Notes: a model not told the origin generated them from the letters alone. 64,000 bases of DNA from an uncultured Selenomonadales bacterium (GCA_937877545.1 CALFJE010000052.1:1-64000); one strand, 5' to 3'. Positions 23,865 to 31,555 are shown, counted from the stretch's first letter. Numbers and translations: made by a program.

Positions 23865-24098
23865 ATGGTCAAAGTCTATACGATTCAAAGCTGCCCGTGG
23901 TGCCACAAAGTCAAGCGTTACCTTAAATCCAAAGACGTTGAGTTTGAGGAATTGGACATCGAAAAGGACGCCGCCGCCCGCGAGGCTTGCAAAAAATTGA
24001 CGGGCATGGATTGGGCGGTACCCGTCACGACGATTGACGGCGAGCATTACGTTATCGACTTCGACAAAGAGGCTTTGGACGATTTGCTGTGTCTTTGA
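23865..24098 (+). CDS. glutaredoxin-like protein 1
   Basis: 77-residue thioredoxin-fold protein with the active-site SCPWCHKVKRYL and the cis-Pro segment VPVTTIDG. It resembles NrdH/YruB-type redoxins that accept electrons from thioredoxin reductase, consistent with the trxB gene five bases upstream. The last residues (DDLLCL) precede a stop that abuts a GIY-YIG pseudogene in the same frame, so the natural C-terminus may have been altered by that insertion. It is a tandem paralogue of the gene at 24598. Confidence 0.88.
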   Translation: MVKVYTIQSCPWCHKVKRYLKSKDVEFEELDIEKDAAAREACKKLTGMDWAVPVTTIDGEHYVIDFDKEALDDLLCL

Positions 24099-24604
24099 TA
24101 CGTCGGACAAACGCGACAAAGTTTTGAAAGGCGGATTATCGAGCACAAACGCGACAGCAAAAAAAGTAAATTCGGCATTGACACGGCGATTCGCAAATAC
24201 GGTTGGGACAATTTCACGACGGAAGTTATCGAAGTGTGTCCCGTCGAACAACTTAACGAGCGCGAATTTTTTGGATTCGTGAACTTAAAAGCAAGGCACC
24301 TTACGGCTAAAATTTGAACGACGGCGGTGACGGCTGTACCGGTTTTGTGGCAGAAACCTTGGCAAAACTTTCTGCGAAACACAAAGGCGTTAAAAAATCT
24401 CCATATAAAATTTTAGTTGCCGAAATTGACGCACGTCATCTTTCTTATTTTCGTCTTGCAAAAATTTTTGATGTTGCTCCGCAAAATATTTCCCGTAAGA
24501 TGCTTGGGCAAAGAAATTTTACTGAAAGCGACAAAGCAAAGCTTGTGGAAATTTTTGGCAAGCCTATCGAATATTTAATGTTTAAGGAGGAAATTTTATG
24601 TTGA
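24099..24604 (+). pseudogene. truncated, frameshifted GIY-YIG/HTH protein
   Basis: Read from base 24099, directly after the glutaredoxin stop, the frame gives YVGQTRQSFERRIIEH ... AIRKYGWDNFTTEVIE ... LNEREFF, a GIY-YIG domain missing its first ~18 residues. One T is then lost from a T-run near 24271: only in the shifted frame does it continue WIRELKSKAPYG, then a stop replaces the expected Tyr, then NLNDGGDGCTG and an HTH unit (SPYKILVAEIDARHLSYFRLAK ... is split across two pieces, ending KPIEYLMF). These match the 13268-14374 protein domain for domain, with one HTH instead of three. It overlaps the second glutaredoxin start and provides its Shine-Dalgarno. Confidence 0.85.
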
Positions 24605-24831
24605 AAGTATTTAGTTTCGAGTCATGCCCGTGGTGCAACAAATTGAAACGTTACCTTGATTCACGCGGCGTGGAGTACGAAGTGCGCGACATAGAGCTGG
24701 ACGAAGAGGCGGCTAAGGAATGCCTGCAAATTTCGGGCGATTTGACGGTGCCCGTCACGACGATCGACGGCAAAAATTACGTCCTCGGCTTCGACAAGCG
24801 CAAGATTGATGAGCTGTTGGCGACGGCTTAA
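24598..24831 (+). CDS. glutaredoxin-like protein 2
   Basis: 77-residue paralogue of the gene at 23865, with active site SCPWCNKLKRYL and VPVTTIDGKNYVLGFD. AAGGAGG precedes the ATG and lies within the end of the GIY-YIG pseudogene. It sits 12 bp before the glutathione peroxidase gene, so it probably serves as an electron carrier for that enzyme or for other thiol targets; the pairing is inferred from order. Confidence 0.88.
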   Translation: MLKVFSFESCPWCNKLKRYLDSRGVEYEVRDIELDEEAAKECLQISGDLTVPVTTIDGKNYVLGFDKRKIDELLATA

Positions 24832-24843
24832 GGAGGCATTGCA

Positions 24844-25389
24844 ATGAGCGTTTACGACTTCATGGCTAAGACCAAGCGCGGCGAGGATAAGTCTTTGGGC
24901 GACTACAAGGGCAAGGTTCTGCTTATCGTCAACACGGCGAGCAAATGCGGCTTCACGCCCCAATTCGCGGAGCTTCAAAAGCTTTACGACGCGTATAAGG
25001 ATAAGGGGCTTGAGATTTTGGGTTTCCCGTGCAATCAATTCGCGGGTCAGGAGCCGGGCACCAACGACGAGGTTCAGCAGTTCTGCAAGCTCAACTACGG
25101 CGTGACGTTCCCGATATTCGCCAAGGGCGACGTGCGCGGCGACAATGCTCAGCCGTTGTTCAAGTACCTCACCGCGCAGAAAAAGTTCGAGGGCTTCGAC
25201 ATGAATCACCCCGTAGCCGCTCCGCTTCTTGACGCCCTGCAGAAGAATTTCCCCGAATACTTGGAGGGCGACGGCATTAAATGGAACTTCACGAAGTTTT
25301 TGGTTGACCGCGAGGGCAATGTGGTTGCGCGTTTCGAGCCGACGACAACGCCCGCGTCCATAGCCAAGGATATTGAGGCTCTGCTCTGA
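24844..25389 (+). CDS. glutathione peroxidase family (thiol peroxidase)
   Basis: 181-residue peroxidase that reduces hydroperoxides using thiol donors. It uses Cys, not selenocysteine, in VNTASKCGFTPQ, and retains GFPCNQFAGQEPG (Gln and resolving-Cys region) and KWNFTKFLVDREGNVVARF with the catalytic Trp-Asn. Such Cys enzymes in bacteria are usually thioredoxin- or glutaredoxin-dependent, which suits the upstream trxB and redoxin genes. ATG follows GGAGG. A bidirectional terminator ends the operon. Confidence 0.93.
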   Translation: MSVYDFMAKTKRGEDKSLGDYKGKVLLIVNTASKCGFTPQFAELQKLYDAYKDKGLEILGFPCNQFAGQEPGTNDEVQQFCKLNYGVTFPIFAKGDVRGDNAQPLFKYLTAQKKFEGFDMNHPVAAPLLDALQKNFPEYLEGDGIKWNFTKFLVDREGNVVARFEPTTTPASIAKDIEALL

Positions 25390-25410
25390 TAATTTTCGGC
25401 AACAAAAAAG

Positions 25411-25444
25411 CTCCCGTCAAAAAATCGACGGGAGTAATTTTTAT
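25411..25444. terminator. bidirectional terminator between gpx and ubiX
   Basis: CTCCCGTC/GACGGGAG stem, A/T-rich loop, T-runs on both strands; serves the convergent redox and ubiX operons. Confidence 0.85.
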
Positions 25445-25463
25445 GTGCCGCCGAACACAGACA

Positions 25464-25540
25464 TTGCGCGGCGCGGCGGCTTCCAAAGTCGTAACGATTC
25501 AGCGCGACAACTGTTCCCCCGCTTTTAAAGCGGGTTGCCG
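25464..25540 (-). repeat. dispersed ~80-bp repeat, copy A
   Basis: On the minus strand: a palindrome CCCGCTTTTAAAGCGGG, then GGGAACAGTTGTCGCGC, GAATCGTTACGACTTTGGAAG and a GCCGCCGCGCCGCGC end. Copy C at 57314-57390 is the same element end to end, and copy B at 31491-31534 has the right half. The left half of this copy is translated as the last twelve residues of ubiX (QPALKAGEQLSR). Confidence 0.8.
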
Positions 25541-26086
25541 CCATTCAGACATGTTGTCGGGCAAATTGAACAAGCGCAGAATTTTGTTGACGATGTGATT
25601 TATTTGCGCGTTCAAATCGGGCGGCGTGTTGTAAAAGGTCATGACGGGCGGCATAATGACGGCTCCGCAATCGGCAAGCTCCTTCATGTTGCGCAGGTGA
25701 ATTCGGCTGAAGGGCATTTCGCGAGGCACGAGCAACAGCTTGCGGCTTTCCTTAATGCAAACGTCCGCCGCCCTGAGCAGGAGGTTTTCGCAGTAGCCCG
25801 CCGCGATACCCGCCAAAGTCTTCATGGTGCACGGAACGACAATCATGCCGTCGACGAGGAAACTGCCGCTTGCAATGGAGGCGTCCATCTGATTCACATC
25901 GTAGACGCAATCGGCGAGGCGGCGAATCTCAAAAATATCAAAATTGGTTTCGTCACGGATTGTAAGCTCCGCGCCCTCGGTTATGATTAAGTGCGTCTCG
26001 ACCGAATCAAGCTCTTTGAGTCGGCGCAACAATTCGACGGCTATCACGACGCCGCTCGCGCCCGTCATTCCGATAATCAATCGCAT
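25499..26086 (-). CDS. ubiX: flavin prenyltransferase (UbiX family)
   Basis: 195-residue enzyme that joins a dimethylallyl group to FMN to make prenyl-FMN for UbiD-type decarboxylases. It starts MRLIIGMTGASGVVIAVELL (the flavin-binding GxTGASG loop) and contains VVPCTMKTLAGIAAGYCENLLLRAADVCIKE and LLLVPREMPFSRIHLRNM, all diagnostic. Natural family members end near PDNM; here twelve extra residues (to QLSR) come from dispersed repeat copy A. ATG overlaps the 3' end of cobJ by ten bases. No UbiD is in view. Confidence 0.93.
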   Translation of the reverse strand: MRLIIGMTGASGVVIAVELLRRLKELDSVETHLIITEGAELTIRDETNFDIFEIRRLADCVYDVNQMDASIASGSFLVDGMIVVPCTMKTLAGIAAGYCENLLLRAADVCIKESRKLLLVPREMPFSRIHLRNMKELADCGAVIMPPVMTFYNTPPDLNAQINHIVNKILRLFNLPDNMSEWRQPALKAGEQLSR

Positions 26087-26832
26087 AATGGTTGGCTCCT
26101 TTCGTAACCTCGCGGCGTAATCATGAAGCCCGCCTTAACGTAAGTTTGGGAATTTCCGATAATCACGAGGGAAAACATGTTGACTTCCTCGCGGGTAAAA
26201 TTTTCCAGCGTGGAGAGGATTTTGGATTCGCCGGGGCGTCCCGCGTTCGTCACAATGCCGACGGGCGTATCTTTATCGCGGAACTCCAGCAAAATCGTTT
26301 GAACTTCGGCAAGCTGAGTGGTGCGGCGTTTGCTTTTGGGGTTATAAAGGGCGATAACGAAATCGCCTTCCGCCGCCGAGCGCACGCGCCTGGTTATGCG
26401 CTCCCACGGCGTCATAAGGTCACTTAAGCTTATAATTGCAAAATCATGCATGAGAGGCGCACCGAGCACAGCCGCAGCCGCGTTGACTGCCGAGACGCCC
26501 GCGATAACTTCAAATTGCGGACGTTGAGTTTCGGGCAAATCCAAAAGCATATCGACGACAAGCCCCGCCATACCGTAGACGCCCGCGTCGCCGGAGGACA
26601 CAACCGCAACATTGCGCCCCGCCAGAGCCTCTTCAATCGCCAGTTGCGAACGTTCGACTTCCTGTCGCATAGCTCGCCCGATTATTTTTTTGCCGCCGAG
26701 GATATTTTCAATGAGCTTGATATAAGTGTTGTAGCCCGCCACGACCTCGGCTTGTTCAATCGCACGGCGAGCTTTGGGCGTCATTTCGTCGAGTCCGCCC
26801 GGTCCGAGTCCGACGACCGAAATTTTATTCAT
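26077..26832 (-). CDS. cobJ: precorrin-3B C17-methyltransferase
   Basis: 251-residue SAM-dependent methyltransferase of the corrin ring (ring-contraction step of cobalamin synthesis; CbiH in the anaerobic route). Motifs are VVGLGPGGLDEMTPKA at the N-terminus, VVSSGDAGVYGMAG, AGVSAVNAAAAVLGAPLMHDF, ALYNPKSKRR and TNAGRPGE. It is isolated from other cobalamin genes, apart from a CobD-like gene 4 kb away, and lies between an NlpC/P60 gene and ubiX. The ATG is preceded by an A/G-rich spacer repeat that contains its ribosome-binding site (GAGG, eight bases upstream). Confidence 0.93.
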   Translation of the reverse strand: MNKISVVGLGPGGLDEMTPKARRAIEQAEVVAGYNTYIKLIENILGGKKIIGRAMRQEVERSQLAIEEALAGRNVAVVSSGDAGVYGMAGLVVDMLLDLPETQRPQFEVIAGVSAVNAAAAVLGAPLMHDFAIISLSDLMTPWERITRRVRSAAEGDFVIALYNPKSKRRTTQLAEVQTILLEFRDKDTPVGIVTNAGRPGESKILSTLENFTREEVNMFSLVIIGNSQTYVKAGFMITPRGYERSQPLCD

Positions 26833-26855
26833 TCCTCAATCCTCATTCCCAATTC

Positions 26856-27602
26856 CTAATCGTATACGAGTTTCCGCGCCCCGACGAATCGCGGTTTCCA
26901 ATATACATTGTCGAGGCTGTCGATTCGCACGCCGTGGCTTGACGCGTGGAGGAAATTCCCTTCGCCGACGTATATGCCGCAATGCGAGACGCCTTCCATA
27001 TAAGTTGTAAAAAAGACCAAATCGCCCGCCGTCAGCTGATTGGTTTTAGCCGCCTTGCCGAGGTTATATTGTTCGTCGGCGAGCCGGGGAATGGTCAGCC
27101 CGTTTTGCTTAAAAACATATTGAACGAGTCCGGAACAGTCAAAGCCGTCGGGGGTGGTGCCGCCGAAAACGTAGGGCGTGCCCAGATAGCGTTCGGCGGT
27201 CGTGACGATAGCCTCGCCTTGACTGCTACTGATAAAAGTTTTGCCAAGCGGAACGAGCGTCGGGTTTTTACTCGTGTCCACGTAGGCTGTAGTGACTTTC
27301 GGCGCGGGGAGGTTGCGCCCCTTTTTTTCCTTAGCCTTCTTGAGCGCACGCCACGTTACGTTTGTGACGACGCCCGTCACGGTGATATTGTTATCTTGTT
27401 GGAAGGCGGCGACGGCGCGTTCGGTTTCGTTGCCGAAGACCCCGTCCAGCTCGGTTATGTCGTAGCCGATAAGGTAGAGTTTCTTCTGCAAGGTAAGAAC
27501 GTCACTGCCGCGAGAGTTCCGCGCCAAAGTCGGCGATGCAAAGGTCGTTGCGCCGCTAAGCAATGTTATCAATGCGGCGGCTATTGCTACTTTGAACTTC
27601 AA
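26856..27602 (-). CDS. exported NlpC/P60 cell-wall hydrolase with peptidoglycan-binding domain
   Basis: 248 residues. A Sec signal peptide (about 1-23, ending TTFA) precedes a PG_binding_1 domain (about 28-95: SRGSDVLTLQKKLYLIGYD ... FGNETERAVAAFQ), a linker, and an NlpC/P60 domain (about 135-245). That domain has the catalytic Cys in PDGFDCSGLVQYVF, His in GVSHCGIYVG and His in FLHASSHGVR. It would cleave gamma-D-Glu-diamino acid bonds in wall peptides. TTG start at 27602 after AGGAGG. Downstream of mupG, which fits the wall-turnover theme of this operon. Confidence 0.92.
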   Translation of the reverse strand: MKFKVAIAAALITLLSGATTFASPTLARNSRGSDVLTLQKKLYLIGYDITELDGVFGNETERAVAAFQQDNNITVTGVVTNVTWRALKKAKEKKGRNLPAPKVTTAYVDTSKNPTLVPLGKTFISSSQGEAIVTTAERYLGTPYVFGGTTPDGFDCSGLVQYVFKQNGLTIPRLADEQYNLGKAAKTNQLTAGDLVFFTTYMEGVSHCGIYVGEGNFLHASSHGVRIDSLDNVYWKPRFVGARKLVYD

Positions 27603-27614
27603 AAGCTTCAGCCT

Positions 27615-27690
27615 CCTGATTAGGGAACAGGAATTAGGGAGTAGGGAGTAGCAAAAACCTGGCTCCCAATACCTATTCCCTGTTCCCTAG
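27615..27690. repeat. A/G-rich spacer repeats forming an inverted repeat (copy 3)
   Basis: Units of GGGAACAGGAATTAGGGAGT type occur in one orientation at 27620-27648 and in the opposite orientation at 27662-27690 (CTCCCAATACC...CTGTTCCCT). They form a long imperfect hairpin between mupG and the NlpC gene. Related single runs occur at 6936, 26833 and 30421. Confidence 0.55.
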
Positions 27691-28733
27691 ACGAATTTAA
27701 ATGAAAACCTCTGGCGCGGCTTGAGGTAGCCTGCCAAAAAAGTTTCCTCGTCGAGGATATGCGCCGCGATATTTACGCGCCCGTCGGCAGGGAGCACATC
27801 CTGAACGATTTGGACTTCGCCGGCGTAACGCCCGAAGTTTTCATTGTCAATGGTGACATCGCCGAAACTGCGTTCAATGGGCAGGCTGGCGGGGGGGATA
27901 TTGCCTTCGACCTCCTTATAGTATTGACGACCTTCGACCGCACGAATCACCGATTTGGCGACATCTGCGCGGCGCGTGAACTTTTTGCTTAAAATCTCAA
28001 CGGAGGTTAAATCCTCGCTGAGCAAATGGGCTTGAAAAATCATTTCGTCGCTCTGAATGGCGGCAACGGCTTGAAGTTCCTCCTGCGTGGGGGCACCGTC
28101 GCCGATTATGATAAAGTCGACGCCCAAAGCCGCCAAAAATCTGGCGGACAAATCGGTAGAAAAAATCCTGCAGTCTTCAAGCGTGGGCAGTCCCTCGCGC
28201 AGAGGCAGACGACGTTTGCCGTCTCTGCTTTGCACAAACGCCCCGACCGGTATGCCGAAGTCGTGCAGGATACGATTTTGGTTGTCGAAATAATAAGTCT
28301 CCAGCCCCGTGTGAGGGTGCGGGTAAAAGTTGTGCAGGGCGGCGATATTGTCAAAGTTGGCGTTGAGTTCGTCTAAAGTATTCAGAAAATCTTCAGTAAC
28401 GGTGGAGGCGTTGAGCTGAATTTTTCTGGCGTGACTAATCTCGGCGACTTGTTGAGGAGTAAAGCCGTCGTCGAGGCGCAGGGTTATGCCGTCGATGTCG
28501 TATTGGGCAAAGTTATCGGCGTTTACGTCGAGGATAACCTCAAAGCCGCTTATGGAGGCGGTGGTCAAAATGTCGGTGAAGTCGTCGAGGAAAGTTTCGG
28601 TGTCGGTAGTTTCGGGAATCTGCGCGGAGGTAAACAGGCGTTTGAAGCCCATAGCCGCCGCCGTCTCGATTAGGGCAAGGTTGTCCTCGCCGGCGTAATC
28701 AAGCCCCGCGTAAATCGATATTCCGTTCTGCAT
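27687..28733 (-). CDS. mupG: 6-phospho-N-acetylmuramidase, MupG/DUF871 family
   Basis: 348-residue TIM-barrel protein of the DUF871/MupG family. In characterised members the enzyme splits MurNAc-6-phosphate-GlcNAc taken up by a PTS, inside the cell. The assignment rests on the N-terminal ISIYAGLDYAGED and GFKRLFTSAQIPE, HNFYPHPHTGLE, and the C-terminal half typical of the family. It is supported by the MurQ etherase gene 17 bp upstream, which acts on the product. ATG follows AAGGAG. Its C-terminal codons run into an A/G-rich repeat. Confidence 0.85.
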   Translation of the reverse strand: MQNGISIYAGLDYAGEDNLALIETAAAMGFKRLFTSAQIPETTDTETFLDDFTDILTTASISGFEVILDVNADNFAQYDIDGITLRLDDGFTPQQVAEISHARKIQLNASTVTEDFLNTLDELNANFDNIAALHNFYPHPHTGLETYYFDNQNRILHDFGIPVGAFVQSRDGKRRLPLREGLPTLEDCRIFSTDLSARFLAALGVDFIIIGDGAPTQEELQAVAAIQSDEMIFQAHLLSEDLTSVEILSKKFTRRADVAKSVIRAVEGRQYYKEVEGNIPPASLPIERSFGDVTIDNENFGRYAGEVQIVQDVLPADGRVNIAAHILDEETFLAGYLKPRQRFSFKFV

Positions 28734-28749
28734 AACAAAATCTCCTTTG

Positions 28750-29499
28750 CTATTTAGAGCCGAGCAGCTCGTTTATTCGTTTGGCGCGGTCGCGGAGCTT
28801 GTCGTTGGTCGCCTGAACGCAAACCATCAAGTTGCCGCGCACCTTGCCGATTTTAATCATAGCCGCAGTAGTCAGCATATTGAGCACCATTTTGGTAGCG
28901 GTACCCGCCTTCATGCGCGTTGAACCCGTCAGAGCCTCCGCGCCGGTCACGGGCGTTATCGCAATGTCGACGGCTTGAGCGAGGGCGGAATTTTCGACGC
29001 AGGAAACGCCCACGGTCACCGCGCCGATTTTTTTTGCAAAGGCGACGCCGCCCAAAACGTAAGGCGTCCTGCCCGAAGCGGTAATGCCGACCAAAACGTC
29101 CTCCGCGCAGAATCGGCGAGCCGTCAAGTCTTGTTCGGCAAGCTGTCGATTATCCTCCGCGCCTTCGACGGCTTTAAACATTGCGCCTTCGCCGCCCGCT
29201 ATCAAGCCTTGAACCATATTGAACGGCACGCCGAAGGTAGGCGGACACTCCGAGGCGTCCAAAACTCCGAGCCGCCCCGAAGTCCCCGCGCCTATGTAAA
29301 ACAATCTGCCGCCGCGTTTGAAGCTTTCGGCAATGGCGTCAACGGCACGCGCCACGTCGGGCAAGGTGCGTTCGACAGCCGCCGCGATTTTTTTATCCTC
29401 GTCGTTGATGAGCTTGACCATTTCAAGGGTCGTGCATTCGTCTATGTGAGCCGTCGCGGGATTGATTTTCTCCGTCGTCAGCTCCGAAAAATTTTCCAT
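28750..29499 (-). CDS. murQ: N-acetylmuramic acid 6-phosphate etherase, short form
   Basis: Cytosolic lyase that removes lactate from MurNAc-6-phosphate, giving GlcNAc-6-phosphate for reuse. The 249-residue sequence begins LTTEKINPATAHID, has the SIS-domain YIGAGTSGRLGVLDASECPPTFG (catalytic Glu region), VEGAEDN, VGITASGRTPYVLGG and TGSTRMKAGTATKMVLNM. It then ends after RAKRINELLGSK, where typical MurQ (~300 residues) continues with about 50 more residues. No frameshift is obvious; the short end may be natural or a truncation. ATG after GAGGTAA; ten bases after the deacetylase gene. Confidence 0.92.
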   Translation of the reverse strand: MENFSELTTEKINPATAHIDECTTLEMVKLINDEDKKIAAAVERTLPDVARAVDAIAESFKRGGRLFYIGAGTSGRLGVLDASECPPTFGVPFNMVQGLIAGGEGAMFKAVEGAEDNRQLAEQDLTARRFCAEDVLVGITASGRTPYVLGGVAFAKKIGAVTVGVSCVENSALAQAVDIAITPVTGAEALTGSTRMKAGTATKMVLNMLTTAAMIKIGKVRGNLMVCVQATNDKLRDRAKRINELLGSK

Positions 29500-29508
29500 A
29501 AAATTACC

Positions 29509-30336
29509 TCACGGAATAAAAATCAAGTCGGCAACTTCGGGGTTGCCCTCGGCAATATCGGTTTTGAAGCGGTGAATCGGCGCGAAAACGGGCGCACCCT
29601 TCAAGCGCAACTTAAAGCGAAAAAGCGTATTGTCATTGGAGCCGAGAACGGGGATACGCGTCAAAACGTAATTATCGGCGTCGTTGGCGGCAAGCCCGTA
29701 GTCCTCAATGAAACCTGCGCGGAAGCCGACCTCCTTGGAAGTTTCCTCGGCGGCGACGGTGTATTTGCCGTCGGGGTAGGCAATGAACTTGGCGGGCTTC
29801 TTGAGTGCCCATTCAATCGCCTGTTTGGAGCCGTAAATCTCATTCCAAAGCTTATCGCCGCGCAGAGTGGTCAAATCCTTATAGCTCATGGTGTGGCTTT
29901 CAAAATCCATGTAGCCGCCCGCCTGCAAGGCGCGAACCAAATCCCACGTCAGGTAGTCGTTCATGCCGATATGATTCGTCACAAGGAAAACGGTCGCCCG
30001 CATGTTATACTTTTGCAGAATCGGGAAGACGTTCGTATAAATGTCGGCGTGTCCGTCGTCGAAGGTCAGCACAATCGGGTTGCTCGGCAAGTCCTTGCCC
30101 TTATCCCAGGCGTCAAGCAAATCGTCGGGCGATATGACGTGGTAGCCGTTATCGAACAGAAATTTAATCTGCGCCTCGAAGTCGGCAACCTTGAGCGTCG
30201 TCGGATTATCGTCGCTATCATTCACGCGGTGATATATCAAAATCGGCACGTTATCGGCGTCGCGTTGGAAGAGCCAGAAAATGAATCCTGCCGTCGCCAA
30301 CGCGATCACCAGCATCGTCAGTAAGAATTTCTTCAT
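29509..30336 (-). CDS. membrane-anchored polysaccharide deacetylase
   Basis: 275-residue protein with an N-terminal signal anchor (about residues 4-23) and a NodB-homology domain. Key motifs are PILIYHRVND, VLTFDDGHADIYTNVFPIL (metal-binding Asp-Asp) and DFESHTMSYKDL (metal His in the SH(T)xxH-like motif; the usual second His is not obvious). It would remove acetyl groups from peptidoglycan or another envelope glycan outside the cytoplasmic membrane. First gene of the operon read from the promoter at 30394-30422, followed by murQ and mupG. Confidence 0.88.
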   Translation of the reverse strand: MKKFLLTMLVIALATAGFIFWLFQRDADNVPILIYHRVNDSDDNPTTLKVADFEAQIKFLFDNGYHVISPDDLLDAWDKGKDLPSNPIVLTFDDGHADIYTNVFPILQKYNMRATVFLVTNHIGMNDYLTWDLVRALQAGGYMDFESHTMSYKDLTTLRGDKLWNEIYGSKQAIEWALKKPAKFIAYPDGKYTVAAEETSKEVGFRAGFIEDYGLAANDADNYVLTRIPVLGSNDNTLFRFKLRLKGAPVFAPIHRFKTDIAEGNPEVADLIFIP

Positions 30337-30393
30337 GGGCAGGCACTCCTGTTTCTGAAAATCTTTTCATTGAAATTTCATAGTCTTTGGGGT

Positions 30394-30422
30394 AATATAT
30401 ATCAAGCGGCGGGCGTTGTCAA
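30394..30422 (-). promoter_or_regulatory. promoter of the deacetylase-murQ-mupG operon
   Basis: Minus strand TTGACA (30417-30422), 17 bp, TATATT (30394-30399). Confidence 0.7.
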
Positions 30423-30450
30423 TTAGGAATTGGGATTGAGGAATGGGGAA
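30421..30450 (+). repeat. A/G-rich intergenic spacer repeat (copy 4)
   Basis: GGAATTGGGATTGAGG-type run directly before the cobD-like TTG start; it provides GGGGA as the likely ribosome-binding site. It is the same kind of sequence as the spacers at 6936 and 26833. Confidence 0.5.
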
Positions 30451-30455
30451 TTTTT

Positions 30456-31520
30456 TTGAAACGTTACGATCACGGCGGACAGGTTTACGACGCGGCGGGC
30501 AAAGCGGAGGCTTGGCTCGACTTCAGCGCGAATATCAATCCTTTGGGCTTATCGGAACGGATTTTGCAAACGTTGACGGAAAATCTGCGCGGTATCGTCA
30601 ATTACCCCGACCCCAATGCCGCCGAGCTTAAACGCGCAATTTCCCGACGCTACGGCGTGCCCGAACGGAATTTGATTCTGCTCAACGGCGCGGCGGAGTT
30701 CTTTTACCTCTACCTCAACGCCACGCGCCCCAATCGCGTCGTTATCCCTGTGCCGAGTTTCAGCGAATACGAACGGGCGGCAAGGGCGGCGGGTTGCGAC
30801 GTTAAACTTGTCGTCACGAACGCGGCGGATAACTTTGCCCTCGATGTCGAAAGCCTCCGCGCAGATTTGACGCCCTCAGATTGCCTGATAATCGGTCGCC
30901 CCAATAATCCGACGGGCAATTTAATCGCGCCCGAAGACATTTTGCGGCTCGCCGAAGTCTCAAGCGTCCTCGTCGACGAATCGTTTATCGATTTCCTAAG
31001 CGTCGAATCGGTCAGAGCGTTTGCGTCGGAGCGAATCGCGGTGGTGCAGTCGCTTACGAAAATCTTCGCGATACCGGGCTTGCGGCTGGGCTTCGCGACG
31101 GTCGCGGAAACTTTGGCGCGGCGATTGAACTTGAGCAAGGACGTCTGGAACGTGAATTTTTTGGCGCAAAAGGCGGGCGCGGCGGCTCTTGCCGATGAAG
31201 ACTTCCTGCGACGGACGCGGGCTTGGCTTGAGGTCGAACGGAGCTTTTTCGTCGAACGGCTGAAGAATCTGCGCGGAGTCGAAGTTTTCCCGCCGACGGC
31301 GAATTTCGTACTGTTGCGCCACGCACGCGCTACTGAACTTTTAAACGGCTTGCGGCGAGAGGGCATTTTGCTTAGGAGTTGCGCGAACTTCGCGGGGCTG
31401 GACGAAACTTATCTGCGGTCGGCAATACGCTCGCGGGCAGAAAATCTCCGCCTGCTTGACACATTGGAAAAACTTTTAAGCCGGAATATCGGCGCGGCGA
31501 GGCGGCTTCCAAAGTCGTAA
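30456..31520 (+). CDS. PLP-dependent aminotransferase-fold protein, CobD/HisC-like
   Basis: 354-residue class I/II aminotransferase-fold enzyme. N-terminal HGGQVYD and DFSANINPLGLS are typical of CobD-type L-threonine-O-3-phosphate decarboxylases, which make the aminopropanol linker of cobalamin. PLP-site residues include GRPNNPTGN and SLTKIFAIPGLRLGF (Schiff-base Lys). Histidinol-phosphate aminotransferase is the alternative. The start is TTG at 30456. The last eleven codons (NIGAARRLPKS) come from dispersed repeat copy B; the apparent original end (CLLDTLEKLLED) survives about 140 bp downstream. Confidence 0.82.
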   Translation: MKRYDHGGQVYDAAGKAEAWLDFSANINPLGLSERILQTLTENLRGIVNYPDPNAAELKRAISRRYGVPERNLILLNGAAEFFYLYLNATRPNRVVIPVPSFSEYERAARAAGCDVKLVVTNAADNFALDVESLRADLTPSDCLIIGRPNNPTGNLIAPEDILRLAEVSSVLVDESFIDFLSVESVRAFASERIAVVQSLTKIFAIPGLRLGFATVAETLARRLNLSKDVWNVNFLAQKAGAAALADEDFLRRTRAWLEVERSFFVERLKNLRGVEVFPPTANFVLLRHARATELLNGLRREGILLRSCANFAGLDETYLRSAIRSRAENLRLLDTLEKLLSRNIGAARRLPKS

Positions 31521-31534
31521 CGTATTCGGCGCGA
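31491..31534 (+). repeat. dispersed repeat, copy B (partial)
   Basis: Shares GGCTTCCAAAGTCGTAACG and the flanking GCGCGGCG/TTCGGCGCG with copy A (same orientation on the plus strand). It lies between two direct copies of the cobD 3' end, supplies the cobD stop codon, and lacks the CCCGCTTT palindrome half. Confidence 0.75.
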
Positions 31535-31555
31535 ACATTGGATGCAACGTCACGT

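Noticed and set aside
24034..24282. Short frame across the end of glutaredoxin 1
   Set aside because: Out of frame with both the glutaredoxin and the GIY-YIG remnant, and has no ribosome-binding site.
28975..30324. Long 449-codon plus-strand open frame
   Set aside because: Antisense to murQ and the deacetylase, both of which have clear motifs; no ribosome-binding site; composition typical of a GC-rich shadow frame.
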